Notes under the pieces: generated by a model
Told to the model about the DNA's origin: nothing
Database searches by the model: none
What the model saw: the letters and a program-made list of their open reading frames with translations, nothing else
In this document: positions 27,099 to 35,171 of the stretch, in pieces
How positions within the stretch are numbered: the first letter of the stretch is position 1
Layout of the letters: each line of letters starts with the position of its first letter
Made by a program: the position numbers and the translations under genes
NCBI RefSeq assembly: GCF_001189535.1
Contig: NZ_CP012070.1
Coordinates: 1,426,001-1,490,000, forward strand
Source of the DNA: Arsenicicoccus sp. oral taxon 190
Lineage (GTDB): Bacteria > Actinomycetota > Actinomycetes > Actinomycetales > Dermatophilaceae
Direction: 5' to 3'
DNA: 64,000 nt

Positions 27099-28349
27099 AT
27101 GACGACGACGTCGCAGCAGCAAGGCGGAGGCGACCAGCAGAGCCGGCAGGGCCAGCTGGGCTTCGACCGGATGTGGTCCGAGCTGGCGCCGGTCGGGCGG
27201 GACGGCAGGTCGGGGGGCTACAACCGGTTCGCGTGGACCCGGGAGGACGCGACGCTGCGGGAGTGGTTCGCCGGGGAGTGCGCGCGCCGCGGGCTCGACC
27301 TGACCGAGGACCGGTTCGGCAACCAGTGGGCCTGGTGGGGCGACCCCGACGCGCAGAGACCCGGCGTGGTCATCGGCTCGCACCTGGACTCCGTGCCCGA
27401 CGGCGGCGCGTATGACGGACCCCTCGGCGTCGTCTCGGCCCTCGCGGCCCTGGACGCGCTGCGGGCGACCGGGGTGCAGCCCACGGTGCCGGTCGGGGTG
27501 GTGAGCTTCGCGGACGAGGAGGGTGCGAGGTTCGGCGTGGCCTGCATCGGCTCGCGCGTCGTCACGGGCGCGATGACCCCCGAGCGGGCCCTCGGGCTGC
27601 GCGACCAGGACGGCGTGACCATGGCCGAGGCGCTGCGGGCCGCGGGGCGCGACCCCGCGACGGTCGGGCCGGACCCCGACACGCTGCGGCGGGTCGGGAC
27701 CTTCGTCGAGCTGCACGTCGAGCAGGGGCGCGGGCTGGCCGACCTCGACCGCCCCGTGGCCGTCGGCACCGCCATCTGGCCGCACGGGCGGTGGCGCCTG
27801 GACCTGGTCGGCCAGGCCAACCACGCCGGCACCACCCGGCTGGAGGACCGCGACGACCCGATGCTGCGGCTCGCCGCCGCGATCCTCACCGCCCGGTCCG
27901 CGGCGGCCGACCGCGGCTGCGTCGCCACCATCGGCCGGACCCGCGTCGTCCCCGGGGGCGTCAACGCCATCCCCTCGCAGGTCACGGCCTGGCTCGACGC
28001 CCGCGGCCCAGACGCGGAGGACGTGCACGGTGTGGTCGAGGCGGTGGCGCGGGAGTGCGGCATACGGCCGGCGGCGGAGCCGGTGTGCGAGTCCTGGACC
28101 CCGCAGACGAGCTTCGACGCGGACCTGGCCGCGCGGCTGTCCCGGCTGCTGGACGACGCGCCGCTGCTCGGCACCGGCGCGGGGCACGACGCCGGGATCC
28201 TCAGCAACGCAGGGGTGCCCACGGCGATGCTCTTCGTGCGCAACCCCACCGGGGTGTCGCACGCCCCCGACGAGCACGCCTCCGTCGCGGACTGCCACGC
28301 CGGCGTCGACGCGCTCGTCGCCGTCGTGCGCGAGCTGGCACGGGGTTAG
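27099..28349 (+). CDS. M20-family amidohydrolase (allantoate amidohydrolase / N-carbamoyl amino acid hydrolase type) in the hut locus
   Basis: 416-residue dinuclear-metal hydrolase. Metal-binding and catalytic runs: GSHLDSVPDGGAYDGPLGV (about residues 90-110), SFADEEGARFG, VELHVEQGRGL, and C-terminal GAGHDAGIL. Relatives cleave allantoate, carbamoyl or formyl-type N-substituents from amino acids. It is the first gene of the unit with hutF and hutI, and no classical hutG is in the window, so I infer that it hydrolyses N-formylglutamate to glutamate and formate. Start by the leaderless promoter. Confidence 0.85.
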   Translation: MTTTSQQQGGGDQQSRQGQLGFDRMWSELAPVGRDGRSGGYNRFAWTREDATLREWFAGECARRGLDLTEDRFGNQWAWWGDPDAQRPGVVIGSHLDSVPDGGAYDGPLGVVSALAALDALRATGVQPTVPVGVVSFADEEGARFGVACIGSRVVTGAMTPERALGLRDQDGVTMAEALRAAGRDPATVGPDPDTLRRVGTFVELHVEQGRGLADLDRPVAVGTAIWPHGRWRLDLVGQANHAGTTRLEDRDDPMLRLAAAILTARSAAADRGCVATIGRTRVVPGGVNAIPSQVTAWLDARGPDAEDVHGVVEAVARECGIRPAAEPVCESWTPQTSFDADLAARLSRLLDDAPLLGTGAGHDAGILSNAGVPTAMLFVRNPTGVSHAPDEHASVADCHAGVDALVAVVRELARG

Positions 28350-28403
28350 TGTGGGGGCGCCGTCCCCGACGAAGGAGTCGGCACGACGAGGGGAAGGGTC
28401 ACG

Positions 28404-29753
28404 ATGACCACCTACTGGGCCGAGCACGCCCAGCTGCCGGGCGGGATCACCAGCGGGGTGCGGATCGCCGTCGCGGGTGACCGCATCAAGGCGATCGACG
28501 TGCGCACCCACCCGCGACCGCACGACGTCAAGCTCCACGGGGTCACCTTCCCGGGGATGGCCAACACCCACTCCCACGCCTTCCACCGGGGGTTGCGCGG
28601 GCGCACCCACGCGGGCAACGGCGACTTCTGGACCTGGCGCGAGCGGATGTACGCCCTGATGACGCGGCTGCAGCCCGACACCTACCTCGACCTGGCCCGC
28701 GCCACCTTCGCCGAGATGGCGCTCGCGGGCTTCACGGCCGTCGGCGAGTTCCACTACGTGCACCACCAGGCGGATGGTCGGCCGTATGCCGATCCCAACG
28801 AGATGGGTCACGCGCTGAGGCAGGCCGCCGCCGACGCCGGGGTCCGGCTGACGCTGCTCGACACCTGCTACCTGACCGGCGGCCTCGACGGGTCCGGCTA
28901 CCTGCCGCTCGACCCGGCGCAGCGCAGGTTCGACGACGGGTCGGCCGAGGCCTGGGCCTCCCGCGTGAGCCAGCTGCGCGAGGGCCCGGAGTTCCGGGTC
29001 GGCGCCGCGATCCACTCCGTGCGCGCCGTGCCCCGCGACCAGCTGGGGGTGGTCGCGCAGGCAGCCGGCTCGGGCTGCGGCGTCCACCGCGCCCCCGTGC
29101 CGCTGCACGTCCACCTGTCCGAGCAGCTCGCCGAGAACGCCGCCACCGTGGCCTGCTACGGCCGGACCCCCACCCAGCTGCTGCACGAGGAGGGGGTCCT
29201 CGGCCCGACGACCACCGCCGTGCACGCCACCCACCTGACCGACGACGACATCCGGCTGCTCGGCGAGACCCGGACCGGGGCCTGCTTCTGCCCCCTGACC
29301 GAGCGGGACCTCGCCGACGGCATCGGCCCCGCCCACGACCTGCACCGCGCCGGCGCGCCGCTGTCCATCGGCACCGACCAGCACGTCTCCATCGACCCCT
29401 GGGCCGAGCTGCGCTCCCTGGAGATGCACGAGCGGCTGATGACCAACGAGCGGGGTCGCTTCGACCCCGGCGAGCTGGCCGCCTTCGGCGCCCGCAACGG
29501 CTACGCCGCCCTCGGGTGGGACGACGGCGGACGCCTCGAGGTCGGCGCCCTCGCCGACCTGTGCACGGTCCGGCTCGACAGCGTCCGCACCGTCGGCGCC
29601 AAGCCCGCCCAGGTCGTCTTCGCCGCCACCGCCGGTGACGTCGACACCGTCGTCGTGGGCGGCCGCCCCGTCGTCGAGGGCGGCCGGCACCGGCTCGGCT
29701 CGGTCGCGCTGATGCTGCGCACCGCCCTGGACTCCCTGCTGGAGGAGGCATGA
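28404..29753 (+). CDS. hutF: Formimidoylglutamate deiminase
   Basis: Converts N-formimidoyl-L-glutamate to N-formyl-L-glutamate plus ammonia. 449 residues, amidohydrolase superfamily with one metal: metal-binding HSHAFHRG (about residue 54), later histidines in LHVHLSEQ and AVHATHLTDDD, aspartate in SIGTDQHVSIDPW. The run GNGDFWTWRERMY is characteristic of HutF. Its presence means the pathway goes through N-formylglutamate. The ATG has a GAAGG-type ribosome site; the end overlaps hutI. Confidence 0.93.
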   Translation: MTTYWAEHAQLPGGITSGVRIAVAGDRIKAIDVRTHPRPHDVKLHGVTFPGMANTHSHAFHRGLRGRTHAGNGDFWTWRERMYALMTRLQPDTYLDLARATFAEMALAGFTAVGEFHYVHHQADGRPYADPNEMGHALRQAAADAGVRLTLLDTCYLTGGLDGSGYLPLDPAQRRFDDGSAEAWASRVSQLREGPEFRVGAAIHSVRAVPRDQLGVVAQAAGSGCGVHRAPVPLHVHLSEQLAENAATVACYGRTPTQLLHEEGVLGPTTTAVHATHLTDDDIRLLGETRTGACFCPLTERDLADGIGPAHDLHRAGAPLSIGTDQHVSIDPWAELRSLEMHERLMTNERGRFDPGELAAFGARNGYAALGWDDGGRLEVGALADLCTVRLDSVRTVGAKPAQVVFAATAGDVDTVVVGGRPVVEGGRHRLGSVALMLRTALDSLLEEA

Positions 29754-30994
29754 CCTCCGTCCTCGTCACCGACATCGGCGAGCTCGTCACCTGCGACCCC
29801 ACGCTGGGGGACGAGTCCGCGCTGGGGATCCTGCACGACGCGGCGATCGTCGTGACCGACCTGCCCGAGCCGGGGGTGTCGGCATACCGGATGATCGAGG
29901 GCGAGGCGGTGCCGCAGCGAGGCAGCGTCGCCTGGGTCGGGCCGGCGGCGCAGGCGCCTGCCGCCGACCACGTGCTGTCCGTCGAAGGACGATGCGTGGT
30001 GCCGGGATTCGTGGACTCCCACGCCCATCTGATGTTCGCGGGCGACCGGGGCGCGGAGTTCGCCGCGCGGATGACCGGGCAGCCCTACGACGGCGGCGGG
30101 ATCGCCGTGTCCGTCGCCGCCACCCGCGCCGCGTCCGACGACGAGCTGCTGGACCTGCTGATCTACCGGCTCGCCGAGATGCGCGCCCAGGGCACGACCA
30201 CCGTCGAGGTGAAGTCCGGATACGGCCTGACCGTGGAGGACGAGGTCCGCGCGCTGCGGCTGGCCGTCGAGGCGGGCGTGGAGGAGACGACCTTCCTCGG
30301 CGCCCACGTCGTGCCCGCCGTGTACCGCGACCGCCGCTCGGACTACGTGGACCTCGTGACGGGGCCGATGCTGCAGGCCTGCGCCCCCTACGCGGTGTGG
30401 GGGGACGTCTTCTGCGAGCCCGCGTCGGCGCACGCCTTCGACGGCGACGAGGCCCGGGTCGTGCTCGAGGCCTGCCGCGACGCCGGGCTGGAGCTGCGCG
30501 TCCACGGCAACCAGCTGTCCGCCGGACCCGGCGTCCAGCTGGCCTGCGAGCTCGGCGCCGCCTCGGTCGACCACTGCACCTACCTGACCCCGGCCGACGT
30601 GGACGCGCTCGTCGACTCCGCCGCCACGACGACCGCCACGCTGCTGCCCGGCGTGGAGTTCTCGACCCGCTCGCCCTACCCGGACGCCCGGGCCCTGCTG
30701 GACGCCGGGGTGTCGGTCGCGCTCGCCACCGACTGCAACCCCGGCACCTGCTACTCCTCGTCGATCCCCTTCGTCGTGGCGCTCGCCGTGCGCGAGATGG
30801 GGATGACCCCCGGCGAGGCGCTGCTGGCCGTCACCCGGGGCGGGGCCCAGGCGCTGCGGCGGTACGACGTCGGCCATCTCGGTGTCGGGGCCCGTCCCGA
30901 CCTGGCGGTGCTGGACGCTCCGTCATACGTGCACCTGTCCTATCGGGCAGGGGTGCCGATCGCGACGGCCCTGGACCTCACCCCACCCGCCTGA
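29750..30994 (+). CDS. hutI: Imidazolonepropionase
   Basis: Third step of histidine degradation: opens the imidazolone ring to give N-formimidoylglutamate. 414 residues, amidohydrolase superfamily: FVDSHAHLMFAGDR metal motif, VEVKSGYGL, ELRVHGNQLS histidine and SVALATDCNPGT aspartate. The N-terminus is slightly longer than usual. ATG at 29750 is coupled to hutF by ATGA. The 3' end sits in an 18-bp duplication, followed by palindromic element copy 2. Confidence 0.95.
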   Translation: MTSVLVTDIGELVTCDPTLGDESALGILHDAAIVVTDLPEPGVSAYRMIEGEAVPQRGSVAWVGPAAQAPAADHVLSVEGRCVVPGFVDSHAHLMFAGDRGAEFAARMTGQPYDGGGIAVSVAATRAASDDELLDLLIYRLAEMRAQGTTTVEVKSGYGLTVEDEVRALRLAVEAGVEETTFLGAHVVPAVYRDRRSDYVDLVTGPMLQACAPYAVWGDVFCEPASAHAFDGDEARVVLEACRDAGLELRVHGNQLSAGPGVQLACELGAASVDHCTYLTPADVDALVDSAATTTATLLPGVEFSTRSPYPDARALLDAGVSVALATDCNPGTCYSSSIPFVVALAVREMGMTPGEALLAVTRGGAQALRRYDVGHLGVGARPDLAVLDAPSYVHLSYRAGVPIATALDLTPPA

Positions 30995-31040
30995 CCCTCC
31001 CCGCCCGCCTGACCCTCCCCGGCCGCCCGGCCCTCTCCCC
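30985..31040. repeat. 18-bp tandem repeat across the hutI stop codon
   Basis: Units ACCCGCCTGACCCTCCCC (30985-31002) and GCCCGCCTGACCCTCCCC (31003-31020), then a diverged third. The stop triplet TGA is repeated in unit two. Confidence 0.8.
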
Positions 31041-31057
31041 GTCCTCCTACTCCCTCG

Positions 31058-31116
31058 TTGAGAGGCGACAAACCGGGGCTGTTTCGGCTACGAGACCCCG
31101 GTTCGTCGCCTCTCAA
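31058..31116. terminator. Long palindromic element, copy 2
   Basis: Arms 31058-31078 and 31096-31116: outer TTGAGAGGCGAC shared with the other copies, inner part AACCGGGG differing from them but matched in the opposite arm; one mismatch. Lies between convergent hutI and the endonuclease-like gene. A pyrimidine tract precedes and a purine tract follows. Confidence 0.78.
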
Positions 31117-31144
31117 GGGGAGGGGGATGGCGGCCCGGCCGGCC

Positions 31145-32053
31145 TCACGTCAGGCCAGGACGCCACCCGGCCCGCACCAGGGCTCGCCGGACGATAGCCA
31201 CAGCGTCGGGGGCCGGGCCGTTGACGTTGCCGCTGATCAGGCGCTCGTAGCCGAACCCCGCGTCGCGGAAGGCGCGTTCGCGCGCCACGTCCCGCTCCCA
31301 GGTCCGCTGTCGCTCCACGTGGTGCCGGCCGTCGTACTCCGCGATCAGCCGCCACCGCCTCCAGAAGAGGTCCACCACCCCCAGCCAGCCGCCCTCGTCG
31401 CTCAGCGTCACGTTGAGCTCGGGCTCCGGCAGGCCACCGCGCACCAGCTGGAGCCGGGTCCTGGTCTCCATCGGGCTCGCCGACCCGGGGCGGATCTCGA
31501 GCAGCGCCAGACGCGCCGAGCGCACGCCCCGCATCCGACGTTGCAGCGCGCCGGCCAGGTCGGCCAGGGTGCGGGTGGATCGGGGCCGCAGGACCCAGTC
31601 GCCCGCCGCGATCAGCTGGTCCACCGTGAGCACCGCGGCGGCGTCGGCCCAGGTGTGCAGGTCGTCGGTGCTGGTCAGGCCGCTGCTCAGCACAGTCGTC
31701 CCGCGCCGCTCCAGGCCCCGGTGGCTAACGAGCCCCGGCCGCTCGAGGTGGAACCTCCCGCTGGGGGTGACCACGTGCACCGGCTCCTCAGGGTCCCACT
31801 GCGTCGGCCAGGGCATCCCGAGCAGGCGCGCGGCCGTCACGTGGCTGAAGGCGTGCGCCGGCGGCAGCACCGGAAGCGCGTCCTGCGCGGCCTGCTCGAC
31901 TCCGAGAAGGGGCACCGGGGACCGGACCCCGTGGTGCGGGCTGCGCAGGTCCGAGCCGCGCAGCCGATCCCGAGACACCCCGCGGGCCTGCGCGTCGGAG
32001 GTCCTGAAGGAGGACCCGGCATACGGGTCAGGAAGGGAAGACGGTGAACGCAC
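31145..32053 (-). CDS. DUF559/AbiEi-type endonuclease-like protein
   Basis: 302 residues. N-terminal winged-helix-like region (SSFRTSDAQARGVSRDRLRG), middle AbiEi-like part, and a C-terminal domain of the very-short-patch-repair/restriction-endonuclease fold with GVVDLFWRRWRLIAEYDGRHH, in which the acidic residues and Tyr-Asp-Gly are conserved. Members are scattered, often multi-copy genes in Actinobacteria with unproved function, often annotated as type IV toxin-antitoxin antitoxin or endonuclease. The GTG at 32053 is chosen from the TACGAT -10 seven bases upstream. A truncated relative is at 16802. Confidence 0.78.
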   Translation of the reverse strand: MRSPSSLPDPYAGSSFRTSDAQARGVSRDRLRGSDLRSPHHGVRSPVPLLGVEQAAQDALPVLPPAHAFSHVTAARLLGMPWPTQWDPEEPVHVVTPSGRFHLERPGLVSHRGLERRGTTVLSSGLTSTDDLHTWADAAAVLTVDQLIAAGDWVLRPRSTRTLADLAGALQRRMRGVRSARLALLEIRPGSASPMETRTRLQLVRGGLPEPELNVTLSDEGGWLGVVDLFWRRWRLIAEYDGRHHVERQRTWERDVARERAFRDAGFGYERLISGNVNGPAPDAVAIVRRALVRAGWRPGLT

Positions 32054-32060
32054 GCACACT

Positions 32061-32066
32061 ATCGTA
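32061..32066 (-). promoter_or_regulatory. -10 element of a leaderless transcript (endonuclease-like gene)
   Basis: Read on minus: TACGAT, 7 bases, GTG. The surrounding 32055-32100 stretch is unusually AT-rich for this genome. Confidence 0.6.
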
Positions 32067-32093
32067 AATAGACCTAAAAAAGAGCGAATAGAG

Positions 32094-32102
32094 TTATCCA
32101 CA
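32094..32102. promoter_or_regulatory. DnaA-box-like 9-mer
   Basis: TTATCCACA, the classical DnaA box sequence, about 28 bp upstream of the -10 element, in the same relation to its gene as the copy at 16779-16787. Confidence 0.5.
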
Positions 32103-32118
32103 GGTGACCGCGACCCGC

Positions 32119-32177
32119 TCGAGAGGCGATGAATGGGGGTCAAGAGCCGCTCGTGACCCCCATTGGTCGCCTCTCAA
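32119..32177. terminator. Long palindromic element, copy 3
   Basis: 24-bp arms (32119-32142 and 32154-32177). Outer part TCGAGAGGCGAT on the left and the complement of TTGAGAGGCGAC on the right; inner arm AATGGGGGTCA exactly matched. It is followed by about 85 bases that are nearly all G and A (32178-32262). Here it lies between two divergent genes, so it is not simply a terminator for both sides. Confidence 0.75.
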
Positions 32178-32300
32178 CGAGAGGGAGTGGGAGGGAAGGG
32201 AGAGGGCGAGGGGGAGGAAAGGGAGAGGGCGAAGGGAGAGGGTGGGGAGAGTGTGGGGAGGATCAGACCCCGGTATGACGCCCCGCCTGGCCGCTGCCTC

Positions 32301-32306
32301 TAGCGT
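32301..32306 (+). promoter_or_regulatory. -10 element of a leaderless transcript (sensor kinase)
   Basis: TAGCGT, 6 bases, then the GTG at 32313. Confidence 0.5.
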
Positions 32307-32312
32307 TGGGGG

Positions 32313-33569
32313 GTGGCCCGGCTGCGACGTCTCTACCGCTGGTTCCGCGACCGTCCGACGCTCGTGGACTCCCTGTGGGCTGCGCTCATCGCGCTGACCC
32401 TCGCGCTGCCGACGGCCTCGGGCATGCCGGCGCGGCTCTCCTGGGCCTGGCCCTGGCTGCTGGCGTGGTGCCTGGTCTTCTTCGTCCTGCCGCTGGTCTG
32501 GCGGCGGCGCCACCCCGACGTGGCGATGGCGCTGGTCGCGACCGGCTGCCTGATCCACCTCTTCGTCACCGACACCATCACCCCGATCCTGGTGGTGCCG
32601 GGGGTCATGCTCTACGCCGTGGCCGCCTACGGGAGGCTGGGGCTCCGCCGCTGGTGGCTGGCCGCGGCGCTGCTCGGGGGCGTGGCCGGGGCCTACGACT
32701 GGGGCTACCGCGGCCGGCCGGCGGGGGTGCCGGCCCCGGAGCCGCAGGACGCCATCGTCAGCTGGCTGTTCGTGGCCGCCATGACGGTCGCGTGCTACGT
32801 CCCCGGTGTGCTGGCGCGGCAGCGGCGGGAGCTGGTGCGCACCCTGCGGGAGCGCGCCGAGTCGTTGGAGCGGGAGCGTGACTCGATGTCCCGGCTGGCC
32901 GCCCAGGAGGAGCGCGGCCGGATCGCCCGCGAGATGCACGACGTCGTGGCCCACTCGCTGTCGGTGATCGTGGTGCAGGCCGACGGCGCGAGCTACGCGG
33001 TCCAGCACGGCGACCCGGCGGCGGCGCAGGAGCTCGCGGGGCGCACCCTGACGACGATCGGTGATGCCGCCCGCGCCGCGCTCACCGAGACGCGTCGCCT
33101 GGTGGGGGTGCTGCGCGACCCCGACCAGGGCGCCGACTACGCGCCGCAGGCGACGATGGACCAGCTCGACGAGCTGGTGCAGGGCGTGCGGGACGCGGGG
33201 CTGCCCGCCACGCTGACGGTCCACGGCGACCCCGCGGGCCACGCGCCGCTGGGCACCAGCCAGCACATGGCGGCATACCGCGTCGTGCAGGAAGCCCTGA
33301 CCAACGTCCTCAAGCACGCCGGCCCGCGGGCCACCGTCGCCGTGGACGTCCGGCACGAGCCCGACCGGATCGTGCTCGCCGTCCGCGACACCGGCCTCGG
33401 CCGGGCCCCCTCCGACGGCTACGGTCACGGCCTGATCGGGATGCGGGAGCGTATGACGGCGCTCGGCGGCGACTTCGTCGCGCGCGAGCGCGTGGCCGGC
33501 GGCTTCGAGGTGCTTGCTAGCCTGCCCACCGACGCACCGGCTGCCGACGCCTCGAGGGGGAGACCATGA
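32313..33569 (+). CDS. Sensor histidine kinase (HisKA_3 type)
   Basis: 418 residues. Four to five membrane segments in the first 160, then a short coiled coil, the phosphoacceptor histidine in REMHDVVAHSLSVIVVQ, and an ATP-binding domain with VQEALTNVLKHAG and GHGLIGMRERM. Partner of the regulator that follows with an ATGA overlap. Together with the ABC genes downstream it forms a second TCS-ABC module, a mirror of the one at 23228-27001 but with the TCS first. Confidence 0.92.
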   Translation: MARLRRLYRWFRDRPTLVDSLWAALIALTLALPTASGMPARLSWAWPWLLAWCLVFFVLPLVWRRRHPDVAMALVATGCLIHLFVTDTITPILVVPGVMLYAVAAYGRLGLRRWWLAAALLGGVAGAYDWGYRGRPAGVPAPEPQDAIVSWLFVAAMTVACYVPGVLARQRRELVRTLRERAESLERERDSMSRLAAQEERGRIAREMHDVVAHSLSVIVVQADGASYAVQHGDPAAAQELAGRTLTTIGDAARAALTETRRLVGVLRDPDQGADYAPQATMDQLDELVQGVRDAGLPATLTVHGDPAGHAPLGTSQHMAAYRVVQEALTNVLKHAGPRATVAVDVRHEPDRIVLAVRDTGLGRAPSDGYGHGLIGMRERMTALGGDFVARERVAGGFEVLASLPTDAPAADASRGRP

Positions 33570-34267
33570 CCGACGCGCCGATCCGCCTGCTGCTGGCCGA
33601 CGACCAGGAGCTGGTGCGCATGGGTTTTCGGATGGTGCTGGACGCCCAGCCCGACATGACCGTGGTCGGCGAGGTGGGTGACGGCGCCGCGGCGGTGGCG
33701 CACGTCCTGGGGCGGGGAGCCGGCACGGAGGGCGCTGACGTGGACGTCGTGCTCATGGACATCCGCATGCCCCGCCTCGACGGCGTGGAGGCGACGCGGC
33801 AGATCGTCGCGTCGGGCGCGGCCGCCAAGGTGCTGGTGCTGACGACCTTCGACCTGGACGAGTACGTCCATGCCGCCCTCAAGGCCGGTGCCGGCGGCTT
33901 CCTGCTCAAGGACGCCGGGCCCGCCGAGCTGCTCGCCGCGATCCGGGCGGTGCACTCCGGGGACGCGGTGGTGGCACCGAGCGCCACGCGCCGGCTGCTC
34001 GAGAGGTTCCTGCCGGGGCTGCCCGACGAGCTGGAGCCGGTCCGGACCGCCGAGGAGCGGCTGGCGCCGCTGACCGAGCGGGAGCGGGAGGTGCTCGTGG
34101 CGGTGGGTCAGGGGCTGTCCAACCAGGAGATCGCGGGCACCCTCTACATGGCCGAGGCGACGGTCAAGACGCACATCGGCCGGATCCTCGCCAAGCTGCA
34201 CCTGCGCGACCGCGTGCAGATGGTCGTGCTGGCCTACGACACCGGGCTGGTCCGCCCGCGCACCTGA
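33566..34267 (+). CDS. NarL/LuxR-family response regulator
   Basis: 233 residues: receiver domain with ADDQELVR, phospho-acceptor aspartate in VLMDIRMPRLDG and lysine in FLLKDAG; LuxR helix-turn-helix with LTEREREVLVAVGQG at the C-terminus. The receiver has an insertion of about 10 residues (LGRGAGTEGA) before the phosphorylation strand. Likely controls the downstream ABC exporter. Confidence 0.93.
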   Translation: MTDAPIRLLLADDQELVRMGFRMVLDAQPDMTVVGEVGDGAAAVAHVLGRGAGTEGADVDVVLMDIRMPRLDGVEATRQIVASGAAAKVLVLTTFDLDEYVHAALKAGAGGFLLKDAGPAELLAAIRAVHSGDAVVAPSATRRLLERFLPGLPDELEPVRTAEERLAPLTEREREVLVAVGQGLSNQEIAGTLYMAEATVKTHIGRILAKLHLRDRVQMVVLAYDTGLVRPRT

Positions 34268-34392
34268 CGCATCCGGCTGCACGGCCTGCGACCTGGGTCG
34301 TATCCCGGTTCGAGACCACCGGCCGATCTGCGCGACGCGTCCCGCTCCCTAGCGTCGAGGACGACCTGATCACCTCGACCGAGGAGCACCCC

Positions 34393-35169
34393 ATGCGCGC
34401 AGCAGCGCCCGTCACCGACCAGCACCCCCAGGCAGCCCGGCCCGGGGCCGCGGCGGTGCGCACGCACGACCTGACCAAGACCTACGGCTCCGGGGACACC
34501 CGGGTGGTGGCCCTGGACCACGTGGACGTGGCCTTCGCCGAGGGGGAGTTCACGGCGATCATGGGGCCGTCCGGGTCGGGCAAGTCCACCCTGATGCACT
34601 GCGCGGCGGGCCTGGACGACGTCACGAGCGGCCACGTGTGGGTGGGAGACACCGACCTGACGACGCTGTCCGACCGGCAGCTGACCCGGCTGCGCCGCGA
34701 GCAGGTGGGCTTCGTCTTCCAGGCCTTCAACCTGCTGCCGACGCTGACCGCGCAGGCCAACATCCTGCTGCCGCTGCAGCTGGCGGGTCGGGCCCCGGAC
34801 CAGGAGTGGTTCGACCACGTGGTGCGGGTGCTGGGCCTGCAGGACCGGCTGCGCCACAAGCCGACCGAGCTCTCCGGCGGTCAGCAGCAGCGCGTCGCCG
34901 TGGCGCGGGCGCTCGTGATGCGGCCGCGGGTGATCTTCGCCGACGAACCCACCGGCGCCCTCGACAGCGTCACCGGTCACGAGCTGCTCGACTTCCTGCG
35001 CCGCAGCGTCCGCGAGCTCGGCCAGACCGTGGTCATGGTCACCCACGACCCCCACGCCGCCACGTATGCCGACCGCGTGCTGCTGCTCGCCGACGGCCGC
35101 CTCGCCGGGGAGCTGCGCGAGCCCGGCGCCGACGACGTGCTGCGGGCGCTCCGCGGGCTGGGGGCGTGA
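34393..35169 (+). CDS. ABC transporter ATP-binding protein (LolD/MacB family)
   Basis: 258 residues: Walker A GPSGSGKST, signature LSGGQQQR, Walker B IFADEPTGALDS and VMVTHDPHAA. The first 20 residues are an extra Ala/Pro-rich stretch. The TAGCGT at about 34,349 could be a -10 for a message with a leader and GAGGA ribosome site, so the exporter may have its own promoter under control of the adjacent response regulator. It supplies energy to the large permease that follows. Confidence 0.92.
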   Translation: MRAAAPVTDQHPQAARPGAAAVRTHDLTKTYGSGDTRVVALDHVDVAFAEGEFTAIMGPSGSGKSTLMHCAAGLDDVTSGHVWVGDTDLTTLSDRQLTRLRREQVGFVFQAFNLLPTLTAQANILLPLQLAGRAPDQEWFDHVVRVLGLQDRLRHKPTELSGGQQQRVAVARALVMRPRVIFADEPTGALDSVTGHELLDFLRRSVRELGQTVVMVTHDPHAATYADRVLLLADGRLAGELREPGADDVLRALRGLGA

Positions 35170-35171
35170 CC

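Noticed and set aside
32178..32262. Coding sequence in the G/A-rich tract
   Set aside because: Almost pure purine low-complexity DNA with no start, ribosome site or plausible protein.
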